Shown here: positions 22,653 through 30,941 of the stretch, piece after piece
How the letters are laid out: every line of letters starts with the position of its first letter
How positions within the stretch are numbered: position 1 is the first letter of the stretch
NCBI GenBank assembly: GCA_947461105.1
Contig: CANHIG010000010.1
Location: 1-35,758, forward strand
Direction: 5' to 3'
From: Bacteroidota bacterium
Lineage (GTDB): Bacteria; Bacteroidota; Bacteroidia; Chitinophagales; LD1
DNA: 35,758 bases
Made by a program: the position numbers and the translations under genes
Notes under the pieces: generated by a model
The model's database searches: none
Told to the model about the DNA's origin: nothing
What the model saw: the letters and a program-made list of their open reading frames with translations, nothing else

Positions 22653-24350
22653 CTAAAATTTAGAATCATCTACTCCTTCCAGCCAAGCCTGAATTTCAGC
22701 AATCACAGGTTTTACTGTAGTTTCCTCAAACGGATTATTCAGTCCTGCAAGTTTCACCAATTCAATAAATGGTTTGCTACCTCCTGCTTTGCAAAGGGTG
22801 AGATAATCTGCCCAAGCTCCTTTAAAATCTTTTTGAGAACGAGACCAAAATTGCAAGGCGCAAATTTGAGCCAAACAATAATCTATGTAATAGAATGGGG
22901 AACGGTAAATATGTCCTTGTTGTTTCCAAAGACCACCTGTTTTAAGATATTCATTATCGCTATAATCTAACCAAGGTCTGTATTTTTTCTCCATTTGCAA
23001 CCACGCATCATTTCTTTGCTGTGGGGTAAATTCCGGATTTTCATAAATGATATGTTGAAATTCATCTACAGCGCAGCCATAAGGTAAAAACAAAATAGCA
23101 GCAGCTACATGTTGAAATTTATATTTATCGGTATCTTCTTTAAAAAATTGATTCATCCATGGCCATGCAAAAAACTCCATGCTCATAGAGTGGATTTCAC
23201 ATGCTTCATAAGTAGGCCACAAATATTCTTCTATCTCCTGATTTCTGCTTTGATAGCATTGAAATGCATGACCTGCTTCATGGGTCAGCACGTCAATATC
23301 GTGTGAAGTTCCATTGAAATTGGAGAAAATAAATGGAGCTTTGTATTTAGAAAAATGTGTGCAGTAACCTCCGGCTTGCTTATTCTTTTTGTTTACCAAA
23401 TCAAGCAATTCGTATTCAGTCATGAAATCGAAAAACTCTTTCGTTTCGGGTGATAGCTCAGCATACATTTTCTTTCCATTCTCTAAAATCCAATCCGGAT
23501 TGCCCTTTGGAGTTGGGTTGCCTGAGTTGAAATTCAGGCTATAGTCGTAATATTTCAGATTTGAGAGTCCAAGTCTTTTTGCCTGACGCTCTCTGAGTTT
23601 AATAGAAAGCGGCACCACATAATCTACAACCTGTTGTCTGAATTTCTTAACGTCTTCGGCATTGTAATCTGTACGATTCATTCTATCGTAACCTAGTTCC
23701 ACAAAATTCTTGTATCCAAGTTTTTGTGCTATTCGCGCTCTTATTTTTACCAACTTATCATAAAGCTCATCAAAGGTAGTTGCGTTTTTTTGCCACCACG
23801 CATAATTTGCATTTGCTGCATTTTTTCTGGTTTCGCGGTCAGTAGATTGCAGATAAGGCGCCATTCCTGCAAGATTTAGCGTTTTGCCGTCAAACTCTAT
23901 TTGTGCAGAAGCTACTAATTTTGAATACTCAGTAGATAGTTTATTTTCCTCCTGAAGATCTTCTATAATTTTAGGGTCAAAACTTCTCACACTCGCCTCT
24001 GCTAAATCAAAAAGTTGGTTGCCGAATTTGTTTCTCAGTTCATCATGATATTGCGATTTGCTAAGCGACACATAAAACTTGATATTCAAATCCTGAAAAA
24101 CAGGACCATTTTGATCAAAAAAAGTTTGTTCTATTTCATAATACTGATTTGATGTATCAATAGTATTTCTGACAGAAGCTATACTTGCCGAAGTGGAAAA
24201 ATCTGCTCTAAGGGCGTTGATTTCTTTTATGGCATCTTCCTGAGTGGTGAAGTTTTTAGCGCTATCGAATTTCTCAAGCAGTTTAGTAAACTCATCTCTT
24301 ACCAAATCAAGATCGGGTCTGCGATATTCTAATTCTGAAAACTTTTTCAT
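22653..24350 (-). CDS. M3 family oligoendopeptidase (PepF-like)
   Basis: A 565-residue zinc metallopeptidase of family M3. The HEAGH motif is at residues 357-361 (THEAGHAFQCYQSR), and the third ligand is in YEACEIHSMSMEFF about 27 residues later. The lack of a signal peptide places it in the cytoplasm. M3 oligopeptidases cut peptides of roughly 5-20 residues and finish the breakdown of protease products. The length is typical of the oligoendopeptidase F group. arfB follows on the same strand after 22 bases, and ClpXP is nearby. A role in degrading ClpXP peptide products is plausible but not shown. The start at 24350 precedes a conserved-looking FSELEYRRPDLD opening. Confidence 0.93.
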   Translation of the reverse strand: MKKFSELEYRRPDLDLVRDEFTKLLEKFDSAKNFTTQEDAIKEINALRADFSTSASIASVRNTIDTSNQYYEIEQTFFDQNGPVFQDLNIKFYVSLSKSQYHDELRNKFGNQLFDLAEASVRSFDPKIIEDLQEENKLSTEYSKLVASAQIEFDGKTLNLAGMAPYLQSTDRETRKNAANANYAWWQKNATTFDELYDKLVKIRARIAQKLGYKNFVELGYDRMNRTDYNAEDVKKFRQQVVDYVVPLSIKLRERQAKRLGLSNLKYYDYSLNFNSGNPTPKGNPDWILENGKKMYAELSPETKEFFDFMTEYELLDLVNKKNKQAGGYCTHFSKYKAPFIFSNFNGTSHDIDVLTHEAGHAFQCYQSRNQEIEEYLWPTYEACEIHSMSMEFFAWPWMNQFFKEDTDKYKFQHVAAAILFLPYGCAVDEFQHIIYENPEFTPQQRNDAWLQMEKKYRPWLDYSDNEYLKTGGLWKQQGHIYRSPFYYIDYCLAQICALQFWSRSQKDFKGAWADYLTLCKAGGSKPFIELVKLAGLNNPFEETTVKPVIAEIQAWLEGVDDSKF

Positions 24351-24431
24351 GTTTAGGATTTTTATTTATAAAACGGACTGTGAAATTAATAGAAGAAGCG
24401 AAAAAATCTATAAAGACGATGGATTTATCAA

Positions 24432-24917
24432 TTATTTAGGATCTACATATAATCTGGTTTTCCTCAGGCTCCAGTAGGAGTGAATCAACCTGAAACAAAA
24501 CAAGACTATCATTACCAAACAGGCAACAACTGTAATATTGATTTCATAATAGAAATAATGAAAAAGCTTTTCCATTTGAGAAAGCGTGAGTGCCTCTCTG
24601 TGTTGTCCCAAGTCGCCTATTGTAAACGAGTCGTAGATTGAAATAAAACTCTGTTCTTTCCTGAGTATAAAAAAGAAAAGATTGATGTTTATGATAAAAG
24701 CCAGAAATCTCATCCACATAGGTTTCAGCCAAATCACCCCATGAAAAAAAATAACCATTCTGAAAAGAATCACTGCATAAAATGCCAATAGAAAATTTTC
24801 CGTAAGAAAGGTATACTGAAGCTTTTGATAAAGCGGATAAACTATCATGCTTGCAAAAGCTGCTGCTATAAGTAGCCAAATTAATTCCTGTGAGATATGT
24901 AACAGTATTTTTTTCAT
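24432..24917 (-). CDS. Small multi-pass membrane protein of unknown function
   Basis: A 161-residue protein with four likely membrane helices: about 10-28 (ELIWLLIAAAFASMIVYPLY), 40-58, 68-86 and 128-148. A polar loop in the middle (SIYDSFTIGDLGQHREALTL) would lie on one side of the membrane. No family is recognised. It lies 11 bases downstream of the RNase G gene on the same strand, so the two are likely co-transcribed, and such a partner is often found next to rng in Bacteroidota. Whether it anchors RNase G to the membrane is speculation. Confidence 0.75.
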   Translation of the reverse strand: MKKILLHISQELIWLLIAAAFASMIVYPLYQKLQYTFLTENFLLAFYAVILFRMVIFFHGVIWLKPMWMRFLAFIININLFFFILRKEQSFISIYDSFTIGDLGQHREALTLSQMEKLFHYFYYEINITVVACLVMIVLFCFRLIHSYWSLRKTRLYVDPK

Positions 24918-24928
24918 TGCAGCTGATA

Positions 24929-26476
24929 TTATTCCAAAATTATTTCTTCATCGTTTTCATCGAAAAACTTGTAATCGTTGAAGCTAATATTTTCGTTAGG
25001 GTAAATTCTAATCCACTGCTTAAATTTCCAGCTCCAGTTTGCTCTGATAGAGAATAAGCCTCTTTTCAAATATGCCTCAATGATAGGATGTACATATAAC
25101 TTCACTTTACTCTGTGTTTGAAGGATATGAGTAAGGTCGCTTTCTATATCGTCTGAAAGCAGCAAAGTGCTTTTTATTGTTCCCGAGCCTGCACAAGTAG
25201 GACATTCATCTGAAGTATTGATTTGAATCTCCGGTTTCACACGCTCGCGCGTGATTTCCATAAGATTAAATTTCGACAACGGCAAAATAGTATGAGTTGC
25301 TTTGTCAGAGGTCATTAGTTCTCTCATCTTCTCAAAAACAAGTCTCTTGTTTTCTGAAGATTTCATATCAATAAAATCAACCACAATAATTCCACCTAAA
25401 TCTCTCAGCCTCATTTGTCGAGCCACTTCATCAGCAGCTTCAAGATTTGCCTGAAGGGCATTGTTCTCCTGACCTTGCTCATTTGCTACTCTATGTCCGG
25501 AGTTTACGTCTATTACATGGCAAGCTTCTGTCTTTTCTATAATCAGATAAGCACCCGATGTTCCGATTTCAACTTTTTTGCTGAAAGTAGATTTAATCTG
25601 CTTAGTGATTCCGTAATGGTCAAACAATGGCGTATTTCCGTTATATCTATTGATTATGCCTTTCCTGTCGGGAGCGATTACGCTGATGTACTGCTCCAGT
25701 TCTTTTGCCAATGCAGGACTATTAGTAACGATACGCTCGAAGTCGGGATTAAGAATATCACGAATCAAGGCAGATGTTTTGTCCACCTCACTCAATACTT
25801 TTTTTACAGGCTGTGCTCCTTTCAGATTTGCAGACATTTCCGCCCATCGAGCCTCAAGATTCAGCAAGTCTTCATGCAAAGTACGCGAATCTTTCCCTTC
25901 AGCTACAGTCCTCACGATTACACCAAAGTTTTTAGGCTTCAGACTTTCTACCAAAACTTTCAATCTTTTCCTTTCTTCGGCAGAATCAATTTTCCGGGAA
26001 ACACCAACAGAATTTGTAAAAGGGGAAAGCACTAGATACCTCCCGGCAAGTGTGATTTCGCAGGTGAGCCTTGGTCCTTTAGTAGAAATTGGTTCTTTCA
26101 GAATCTGCACCAAAATATTTGACTTAGCGGGAAGCACATCCTTAATATTCCCTCCTTTCTGAATTTCAGGTTGAATATCTAATTTATTCAAAGTGCCATC
26201 GCTATGCCCGGCAACTGCTTGCCCCGTAAATTTCAACAAAGTTTTAAAATCAGGACTGAGGTCGGTGTAATGCAGAAATGCATCACGTTCATAACCGATG
26301 TCTATAAATGCAGCATTCAATCCAGGCATTACCTTACGGATTTTTGCCAGATAAATATCGCCTACCTGAAATTGATTTGAATGACGCTCCTGATGGAGTT
26401 CTACCAGCTTTTTATCTTCCAGTAGAGCTACATCAACACCATGAGGTGCTGAATGTATAATGAGTTCTTTGCTCAA
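24929..26476 (-). CDS. rng: Ribonuclease G/E family endoribonuclease
   Basis: A 515-residue RNase G-type enzyme, which cuts single-stranded RNA in rRNA maturation and mRNA turnover. An S1 RNA-binding domain lies near residues 35-110 (QVGDIYLAKIRKVMPGLNAA, then FIDIGYERDAFLHY). The catalytic DNase I-like part has D323 (VIDVNSGHR) and D367 (IIVVDFIDMK), and a zinc-link CPTCAGSG follows near 423. No long RNase E-like scaffold tail is present. The start codon is TTG: the preceding codon is an in-frame stop (TAG) and the next Met is within the S1 domain, so TTG is forced. A small hairpin lies upstream (26492-26509). Confidence 0.95.
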   Translation of the reverse strand: MSKELIIHSAPHGVDVALLEDKKLVELHQERHSNQFQVGDIYLAKIRKVMPGLNAAFIDIGYERDAFLHYTDLSPDFKTLLKFTGQAVAGHSDGTLNKLDIQPEIQKGGNIKDVLPAKSNILVQILKEPISTKGPRLTCEITLAGRYLVLSPFTNSVGVSRKIDSAEERKRLKVLVESLKPKNFGVIVRTVAEGKDSRTLHEDLLNLEARWAEMSANLKGAQPVKKVLSEVDKTSALIRDILNPDFERIVTNSPALAKELEQYISVIAPDRKGIINRYNGNTPLFDHYGITKQIKSTFSKKVEIGTSGAYLIIEKTEACHVIDVNSGHRVANEQGQENNALQANLEAADEVARQMRLRDLGGIIVVDFIDMKSSENKRLVFEKMRELMTSDKATHTILPLSKFNLMEITRERVKPEIQINTSDECPTCAGSGTIKSTLLLSDDIESDLTHILQTQSKVKLYVHPIIEAYLKRGLFSIRANWSWKFKQWIRIYPNENISFNDYKFFDENDEEIILE

Positions 26477-26491
26477 CTAATTTGATTTTTG

Positions 26492-26509
26492 AAGGTATGA
26501 TATACCCTT
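26492..26509 (-). promoter_or_regulatory. Small hairpin in the leader of the RNase G gene
   Basis: AAGGTAT and ATACCCTT pair around GAT, forming a 7-bp stem with one bulged base, about 16 bases before the TTG start. It could lower translation or be an RNase site for autoregulation. It is short and could be chance. Confidence 0.25.
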
Positions 26510-26653
26510 ACGCTACCTTGCATGACGTTACTAGCAATGACTATGCATTAACCATGTAGACTATCTGTATAAAAGATCGACTTAAACGCGACACTAATTA
26601 ACAAGAAAAGACCATTTAAAGCATAAAAGCACGCCTTAAAATAAGGAAGAAAT

Positions 26654-26746
26654 TTATTTCTTCTTCTTATGTCTATTCTTTCTTAGCCTTTTCTTACGCT
26701 TGTGAGTGGCTATTTTATGTCTTTTTCTTTTCTTTCCGCAAGGCAT
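26654..26746 (-). CDS. 30-residue basic protein of the AURKAIP1/COX24 (mS38-like) type
   Basis: A small gene of 31 codons including stop. The product begins MPCGKKRKRHKIATHKRKKR and ends in an Arg/Lys-rich stretch (LRKNRHKKKK); over half of its residues are Lys, Arg or His. This matches the short Bacteroidota proteins annotated as AURKAIP1/COX24 domain (DUF1713), related to mitochondrial small-subunit protein mS38, so it is probably a ribosome-associated protein. The HKIATHKRKKR core is the family hallmark. It sits between the TPR gene (26 bases upstream on the same strand) and rng, an order recurrent in Bacteroidota. Its ribosomal role is inferred from homology. Confidence 0.85.
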   Translation of the reverse strand: MPCGKKRKRHKIATHKRKKRLRKNRHKKKK

Positions 26747-26772
26747 ATCCTACGCTTTTTATGTTAAATAAT

Positions 26773-27582
26773 TTATGACTCTCTTAATTGTCTTATATAT
26801 CCCTCAATCTCCTTTCTAAGCTCAGGCTTCTTCTCATTTCTGCTGCACTTCTCAAGCAGCTCAATCGCCTTATCCTTATGCCCTAAATTCTGATGCGCCA
26901 TTGCCAATAAAAACAAAGCATCATTTGATTGGGGACGCAAATATATAACTTTTTCTAACCTTTCTATAGCTTTTTCAAATTGTCCACTCATCATGGCAAA
27001 TTTTCCAAGCATTAATTGCGCATCTGCATTTTTAGGATTTTTCTTTACAATATCCAAAAGCATTGATATTCCTTGCATTGGGTTAGTTCCCTGCTGAATA
27101 TAGGATGAAGCAAGCTTCATTTTAAGAAAAACATCGGCAGTATCAATTTTCGCAGCATTTTGATAGGAAACGACTGCATTTTCTATTAAAAAGGCACTCA
27201 TGTCTTCTTTATCAGTAAGTGAAGCTGTAGCCTCAAACAAGTCTCCGGCTCTGACATATTGCTCCAATTTATTTGTCTTTGCAGCTTCTTTGCTCAGGTA
27301 GAAAGCTTCTGCCACCGATTCCCCTTTATTGTGATAAACTGAGATAAGATTTTCATTTTCACCCTTTGTAGTCCATTCTTTAATCAGATTTTGAGTGTCA
27401 GCTGAGAAATTGGTATTCACTTTTGATAAATAAACCTGAAAATCAAAACCAGCCTTATTTTGGACTGCTTGCTTAGGCATTTCCGGCTTGGCAATTTTGT
27501 TGTTTTTAAGTGGAAAAAACAGATAGACTGCTGTAGCAGATACAGTAATCAGGACTATAGTAATAAGGTGTGTTAGCTTCAT
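26773..27582 (-). CDS. Tetratricopeptide repeat protein with N-terminal membrane anchor
   Basis: A 269-residue protein with an N-terminal membrane helix (about 5-23, LITIVLITVSATAVYLFFPL) and a helical region. Two to three clear TPR units lie near the C-terminus (ADAQLMLGKFAMMSGQFEKA; NDALFLLAMAHQNLGHKDKA). The N-terminal anchor with a short cytoplasmic start suggests a periplasmic-facing repeat domain. TPR domains bind partner proteins; no specific function can be assigned. The gene is 62 bases downstream of the HU-family gene and 26 bases upstream of the mS38-like gene, in the common Bacteroidota order HU, TPR, small basic protein, RNase G. Confidence 0.85.
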   Translation of the reverse strand: MKLTHLITIVLITVSATAVYLFFPLKNNKIAKPEMPKQAVQNKAGFDFQVYLSKVNTNFSADTQNLIKEWTTKGENENLISVYHNKGESVAEAFYLSKEAAKTNKLEQYVRAGDLFEATASLTDKEDMSAFLIENAVVSYQNAAKIDTADVFLKMKLASSYIQQGTNPMQGISMLLDIVKKNPKNADAQLMLGKFAMMSGQFEKAIERLEKVIYLRPQSNDALFLLAMAHQNLGHKDKAIELLEKCSRNEKKPELRKEIEGYIRQLRES

Positions 27583-27644
27583 ACTTACCCTTAAAAGGGG
27601 GCATGAAAATAAAAAGATATGCTTAATGAAAGAGAAAAATCAGC

Positions 27645-27935
27645 TTAAGAAGGGATTTTTGTGTTTTTCACAGCATCCATAAAAGTCTTGGCTGGTTTGA
27701 AAGCAGGAATGAAATGTTCGGGAATTTCAATGGAGGTTCCCCTTTTAATATTTCTGCCTATTTTCTTGGCTCGTTTTTTTACGATAAAAGAGCCGAATCC
27801 CCTCACATAAACGTTCTCACCTTGTTTCAACGAAGTTTTTACTTCTTTAAAAAAGGCTTCCAATGCTACCAGTACGTCTACCTTGGGGACTCCAGTGAGT
27901 TCAGAGACTCTTGTTACTATGTCGGCTTTTCTCAT
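27645..27935 (-). CDS. HU/IHF family DNA-binding protein
   Basis: A 96-residue nucleoid-associated protein of the HU/IHF family, which bends DNA as a dimer. The N-terminal helical part (MRKADIVTRVSELTGVPKVD) leads to the family core (VYVRGFGSFIVKKRAKKIGR) and the minor-groove arm region (RGTSIEIPEHFIPAFKPAKT). The arm carries the IPEH-IPAFKPAK pattern usual in Bacteroidota HU homologues. The gene is divergent from mutY with 80 bases between the starts, which must hold both promoters. It heads a minus-strand run through the TPR and mS38-like genes to rng. Confidence 0.95.
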   Translation of the reverse strand: MRKADIVTRVSELTGVPKVDVLVALEAFFKEVKTSLKQGENVYVRGFGSFIVKKRAKKIGRNIKRGTSIEIPEHFIPAFKPAKTFMDAVKNTKIPS

Positions 27936-28015
27936 GGTTGTTGTGGTTTGGTTTTACTCAAATTTCGTAATTTTTTTTTAAAAAGTCATTATTTCCATGT
28001 TGTTTTGAGCAGGCG

Positions 28016-29077
28016 ATGAAAAAAAATTCAGCAAACAACTTTTTCCGTAATGCACTATTAAATTGGAATGAGTACCAAAATCTACGTCAATTACCTTGGA
28101 AATCAGAGAGAAACCCGTATTTCATCTGGCTATCAGAAATCATACTACAGCAAACACGAGCAGAGCAGGGACTACCTTATTACCTGACCTTTAAAAAACA
28201 TTATCCCACTATTTTCGACCTTGCTGGAGCACCTTTAGACAAGGTTTTAAGAGACTGGCAGGGGCTTGGCTATTATTCAAGAGCCAGAAACCTCCACCAA
28301 ACGGCAAAAATCATAGCAGAGGAACATGGCGGAGTTTTCCCTGAGACCTATGAAGGTTTAATAAAACTAAAAGGCATCGGAGATTACACTGCAAGTGCAA
28401 TAGCTTCTTTCGCTTTTAACAAGCCAAATGCGGTGGTTGATGGCAATGTAATAAGAGTATTATCGCGCTTTTTTGGAATTGAGTCTCCTTTTGATGCCTC
28501 ATCCGGAAAAAAAGAATTTAGAGAATTGGCGACTGAACTCTTGGGGGATACACCACCTGCCGCTTATAATCAAGCTATTATGGATTTTGGAGCGGTGATT
28601 TGCACACCAAAACTAGCCTCTTGCGAAAGTTGCCCCTTGTCCGTATCATGTTTTGCTTATCAACAAAATCTGGTAAATGATTTACCTGTTAAGCAAAAGA
28701 AGCTTAAAATCAGAAACCGCTATTTTTACTACTTAGTACCCTCTACCAAGTCCCATACATGGATTAGGCGGAGAGATGAAAAAGATATTTGGAAAGGACT
28801 TTGGGAATTTCCAGTCATTGAAAAATCAGAAGAGTTAGATTTGAAATCTTTGAAATCGGTTGAAAAAGCCTTTTCACTGACTTCAGGCTCGGTAAGATCA
28901 GTTTCAGAAAAGATAGTCCAAAAACTTACCCACCAGAAAATACAAAGTGTATTCATAGAGGTGGATGCATACCAAGAAAAACAAATACAAAAAAGCTACC
29001 TGAAAACACCCATTTCAGAACTGAAAAACTACGCTTTCCCTAAGTCCATACTTTCTTATATCAGAAAAAAAACATAG
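28016..29077 (+). CDS. mutY: A/G-specific adenine glycosylase MutY
   Basis: MutY removes adenine mispaired with 8-oxoguanine or guanine in base excision repair. The 353-residue protein has the catalytic Glu in SEIILQQTRAE (E41), a helix-hairpin-helix (KLKGIGDYTASAIASFAF) with the catalytic Asp in VVDGNVIRVLSRFF (D142), and the four iron-sulfur cysteines C196-X6-C203-X2-C206-X5-C212. A C-terminal NUDIX-like domain for 8-oxoG recognition follows from about residue 230 (ESKKW-type fold, WKGLWEFPVIEKSEE). The ATG at 28016 is the first in frame. It leads the mutY-ssb-gldE-gldD group, a conserved order in Bacteroidota, with 23 bases to ssb. Confidence 0.96.
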   Translation: MKKNSANNFFRNALLNWNEYQNLRQLPWKSERNPYFIWLSEIILQQTRAEQGLPYYLTFKKHYPTIFDLAGAPLDKVLRDWQGLGYYSRARNLHQTAKIIAEEHGGVFPETYEGLIKLKGIGDYTASAIASFAFNKPNAVVDGNVIRVLSRFFGIESPFDASSGKKEFRELATELLGDTPPAAYNQAIMDFGAVICTPKLASCESCPLSVSCFAYQQNLVNDLPVKQKKLKIRNRYFYYLVPSTKSHTWIRRRDEKDIWKGLWEFPVIEKSEELDLKSLKSVEKAFSLTSGSVRSVSEKIVQKLTHQKIQSVFIEVDAYQEKQIQKSYLKTPISELKNYAFPKSILSYIRKKT

Positions 29078-29100
29078 CTTGTGTCAAAAATTATCAGGCT

Positions 29101-29541
29101 ATGGTTAATAAAGTATTTTTAATCGGAAGGCTTGGAAAGGATCCTCAGATTAAGACCTTTTCAAACGAAAATGCCATTGCAGAATTCACTTTGGCAACTA
29201 ATGAATCATACAAAGATCGCGAAGGAAAATGGGTAGAGGTGACCGATTGGCACAATATAAAACTACCAACAAAAGGCATGGCTGAGCGTGCTGAAAAAAT
29301 GCTCAGAAAAGGCAGCTCTGTATTTATAGAAGGTAAAATTAAAACTCGCTCTTATGATGATAAAGATGGCAATAAGAGATATATCACAGAGATTGTAGTT
29401 GACAATTTTAGATTGTTAGACAAAAGAGAAGGTGGCACAACAGATAGCGGTTCGCAACAATCTGTGAGTCATGAGAGCACAGGAAGTTCCTCAAATCAAG
29501 TCGAAAACAGCGGTGGCTTTGACGATGATTTACCTTTTTAA
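29101..29541 (+). CDS. ssb: Single-stranded DNA-binding protein
   Basis: A 146-residue SSB that coats single-stranded DNA in replication and repair. The OB-fold is typical (MVNKVFLIGRLGKDPQIKTF; TDWHNIKLPTKGMAERAEKM; KGSSVFIEGKIKTRSYDDKD). It is followed by a Ser/Gln-rich disordered linker and an acidic C-terminal tip (DDDLPF) that binds partner proteins. The length is standard. It lies 23 bases after mutY and 31 before gldE, so it is probably in one transcript with them. Confidence 0.96.
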   Translation: MVNKVFLIGRLGKDPQIKTFSNENAIAEFTLATNESYKDREGKWVEVTDWHNIKLPTKGMAERAEKMLRKGSSVFIEGKIKTRSYDDKDGNKRYITEIVVDNFRLLDKREGGTTDSGSQQSVSHESTGSSSNQVENSGGFDDDLPF

Positions 29542-29572
29542 TGTCAGCTTTCTAAAACTAAATAAATAAAAT

Positions 29573-30940
29573 TTGGACCCCAGTGATTTAGCAGGCATTC
29601 TTAAAACTTTGCCATACCCTACAATTTTTCTTGCCATTGTAAATATTCCTTCTCCGGGAGTTTTTATTTCGCTGTTTGTGATGCTACTTTTAGTAGGCTG
29701 CTCGGCTGTGATGTCAGCATCAGAAGTGGCCTTTTTCTCCATTTCAAATGCAGAGAAAGAAGAGATGAAAGACAGCGATGAACCTTCGGATAAAAATTTG
29801 TCTAAAATGCTCAGTAAACCTAAATACCTGCTCTCGACCATTTTGTTGGCGAATAACCTGGTAAACATAGGTGTGATAGTAATTTCCTACTTTATCATTT
29901 CATCGGTTTTCACTTTTCAGGATATAAATTTCGGTTTTTTTATCCTGCCTAAAGAGGGGCTAGATCTCATAGTCAATATTTTTGTAGTTACTTTTTTATT
30001 AGTGCTTTTTGGAGAGGCCATTCCAAAGGTATATGCTACCCACAATAAGATTGGAGTTGCAAAAGCGGTGCTACCGATTTTTGTTTTTATGAATAAGCTA
30101 TTCTTCCCGATAAACTATCTTTTGGTGAATTCCACCTCCGTAATTGAAAAAAGAATAAAGCGCCACAACGCTGAAATAGATATTGATGAAATCAACAAAG
30201 CGATTGAAATCACAGTAGAAAATAAAGAATCGAATAACGATGTAAAAATGCTGAAAGGCATTGTTCATTTTGGAAATACTACGGTAAGGCAGGTAATGAA
30301 ACCAAGAACGGAAGTTACTGCTGCTGATGCGGAATGGAATTTCGAAGAGCTATTGCGTTTTGTACAGGAACATGGCTATTCGCGACTGCCCGTATATAAC
30401 GAAAGCCTTGATAATATAGTTGGGGTTTTATACCTGAAAGATATTTTGGAACATATACATCAAAAGAAAGACTTCGGCTGGACAAAATTAGTTCGAGAGG
30501 CACTACACACTCCGGAAACAAAAAAAATAGATGATTTGCTTCGTGAATTTCAGGCAACTAAGAAACATTTGGCTGTTGTAGTTGATGAATTTGGCGGCAC
30601 ATCCGGAATTGTTACTCTTGAAGACATTGTGGAGGAAGTAGTAGGCGATATTAAAGATGAATCTGATGAAACATTTGAAAATCTGATTAGAAAAAATCCT
30701 GATGGCTCATATATTGTAGATGCCATCATACCACTTAGTGAACTTGCTGCCGCATTTGAACAAAACATGGATTATTTTGATGAGCAAAAAGGAGACTCAG
30801 AAACTCTTGCAGGATTGATTTTAGAGCAGATTGGCAAAATCCCCAAAAGCGGTGAAGAAATACAAGTGTTATCTTTCAGATTCAAGGTTTTGTCATTCAA
30901 GAATAATCGAATTGACAAAGTAAAATTGACAAGAATTTGA
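29573..30940 (+). CDS. gldE: GldE, CBS-domain membrane protein of the CorC/HlyC family
   Basis: The 455-residue protein has a DUF21-type membrane region with four helices (about 28-46, 88-108, 118-145 and 158-180). A pair of CBS domains follows (VRQVMKPRTEVTAADAEWNF; GYSRLPVYNESLDNIVGVLY; AVVVDEFGGTSGIVTLEDIV) and then a CorC-type transporter-associated domain. This is the GldE protein paired with gldD in gliding Bacteroidota, also resembling CorC-type ion transport proteins. The start is TTG (29573): in-frame stop codons lie just upstream and the first Met inside the frame would cut off part of helix 1. gldD starts one base after the stop. Confidence 0.9.
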   Translation: MDPSDLAGILKTLPYPTIFLAIVNIPSPGVFISLFVMLLLVGCSAVMSASEVAFFSISNAEKEEMKDSDEPSDKNLSKMLSKPKYLLSTILLANNLVNIGVIVISYFIISSVFTFQDINFGFFILPKEGLDLIVNIFVVTFLLVLFGEAIPKVYATHNKIGVAKAVLPIFVFMNKLFFPINYLLVNSTSVIEKRIKRHNAEIDIDEINKAIEITVENKESNNDVKMLKGIVHFGNTTVRQVMKPRTEVTAADAEWNFEELLRFVQEHGYSRLPVYNESLDNIVGVLYLKDILEHIHQKKDFGWTKLVREALHTPETKKIDDLLREFQATKKHLAVVVDEFGGTSGIVTLEDIVEEVVGDIKDESDETFENLIRKNPDGSYIVDAIIPLSELAAAFEQNMDYFDEQKGDSETLAGLILEQIGKIPKSGEEIQVLSFRFKVLSFKNNRIDKVKLTRI

Positions 30941-30941
30941 A

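Noticed and set aside
25415-26162. Long plus-strand ORFs of 170 and 206 residues opposite rng
   Set aside because: They lie entirely inside the well-supported rng gene, with no family features or promoter.
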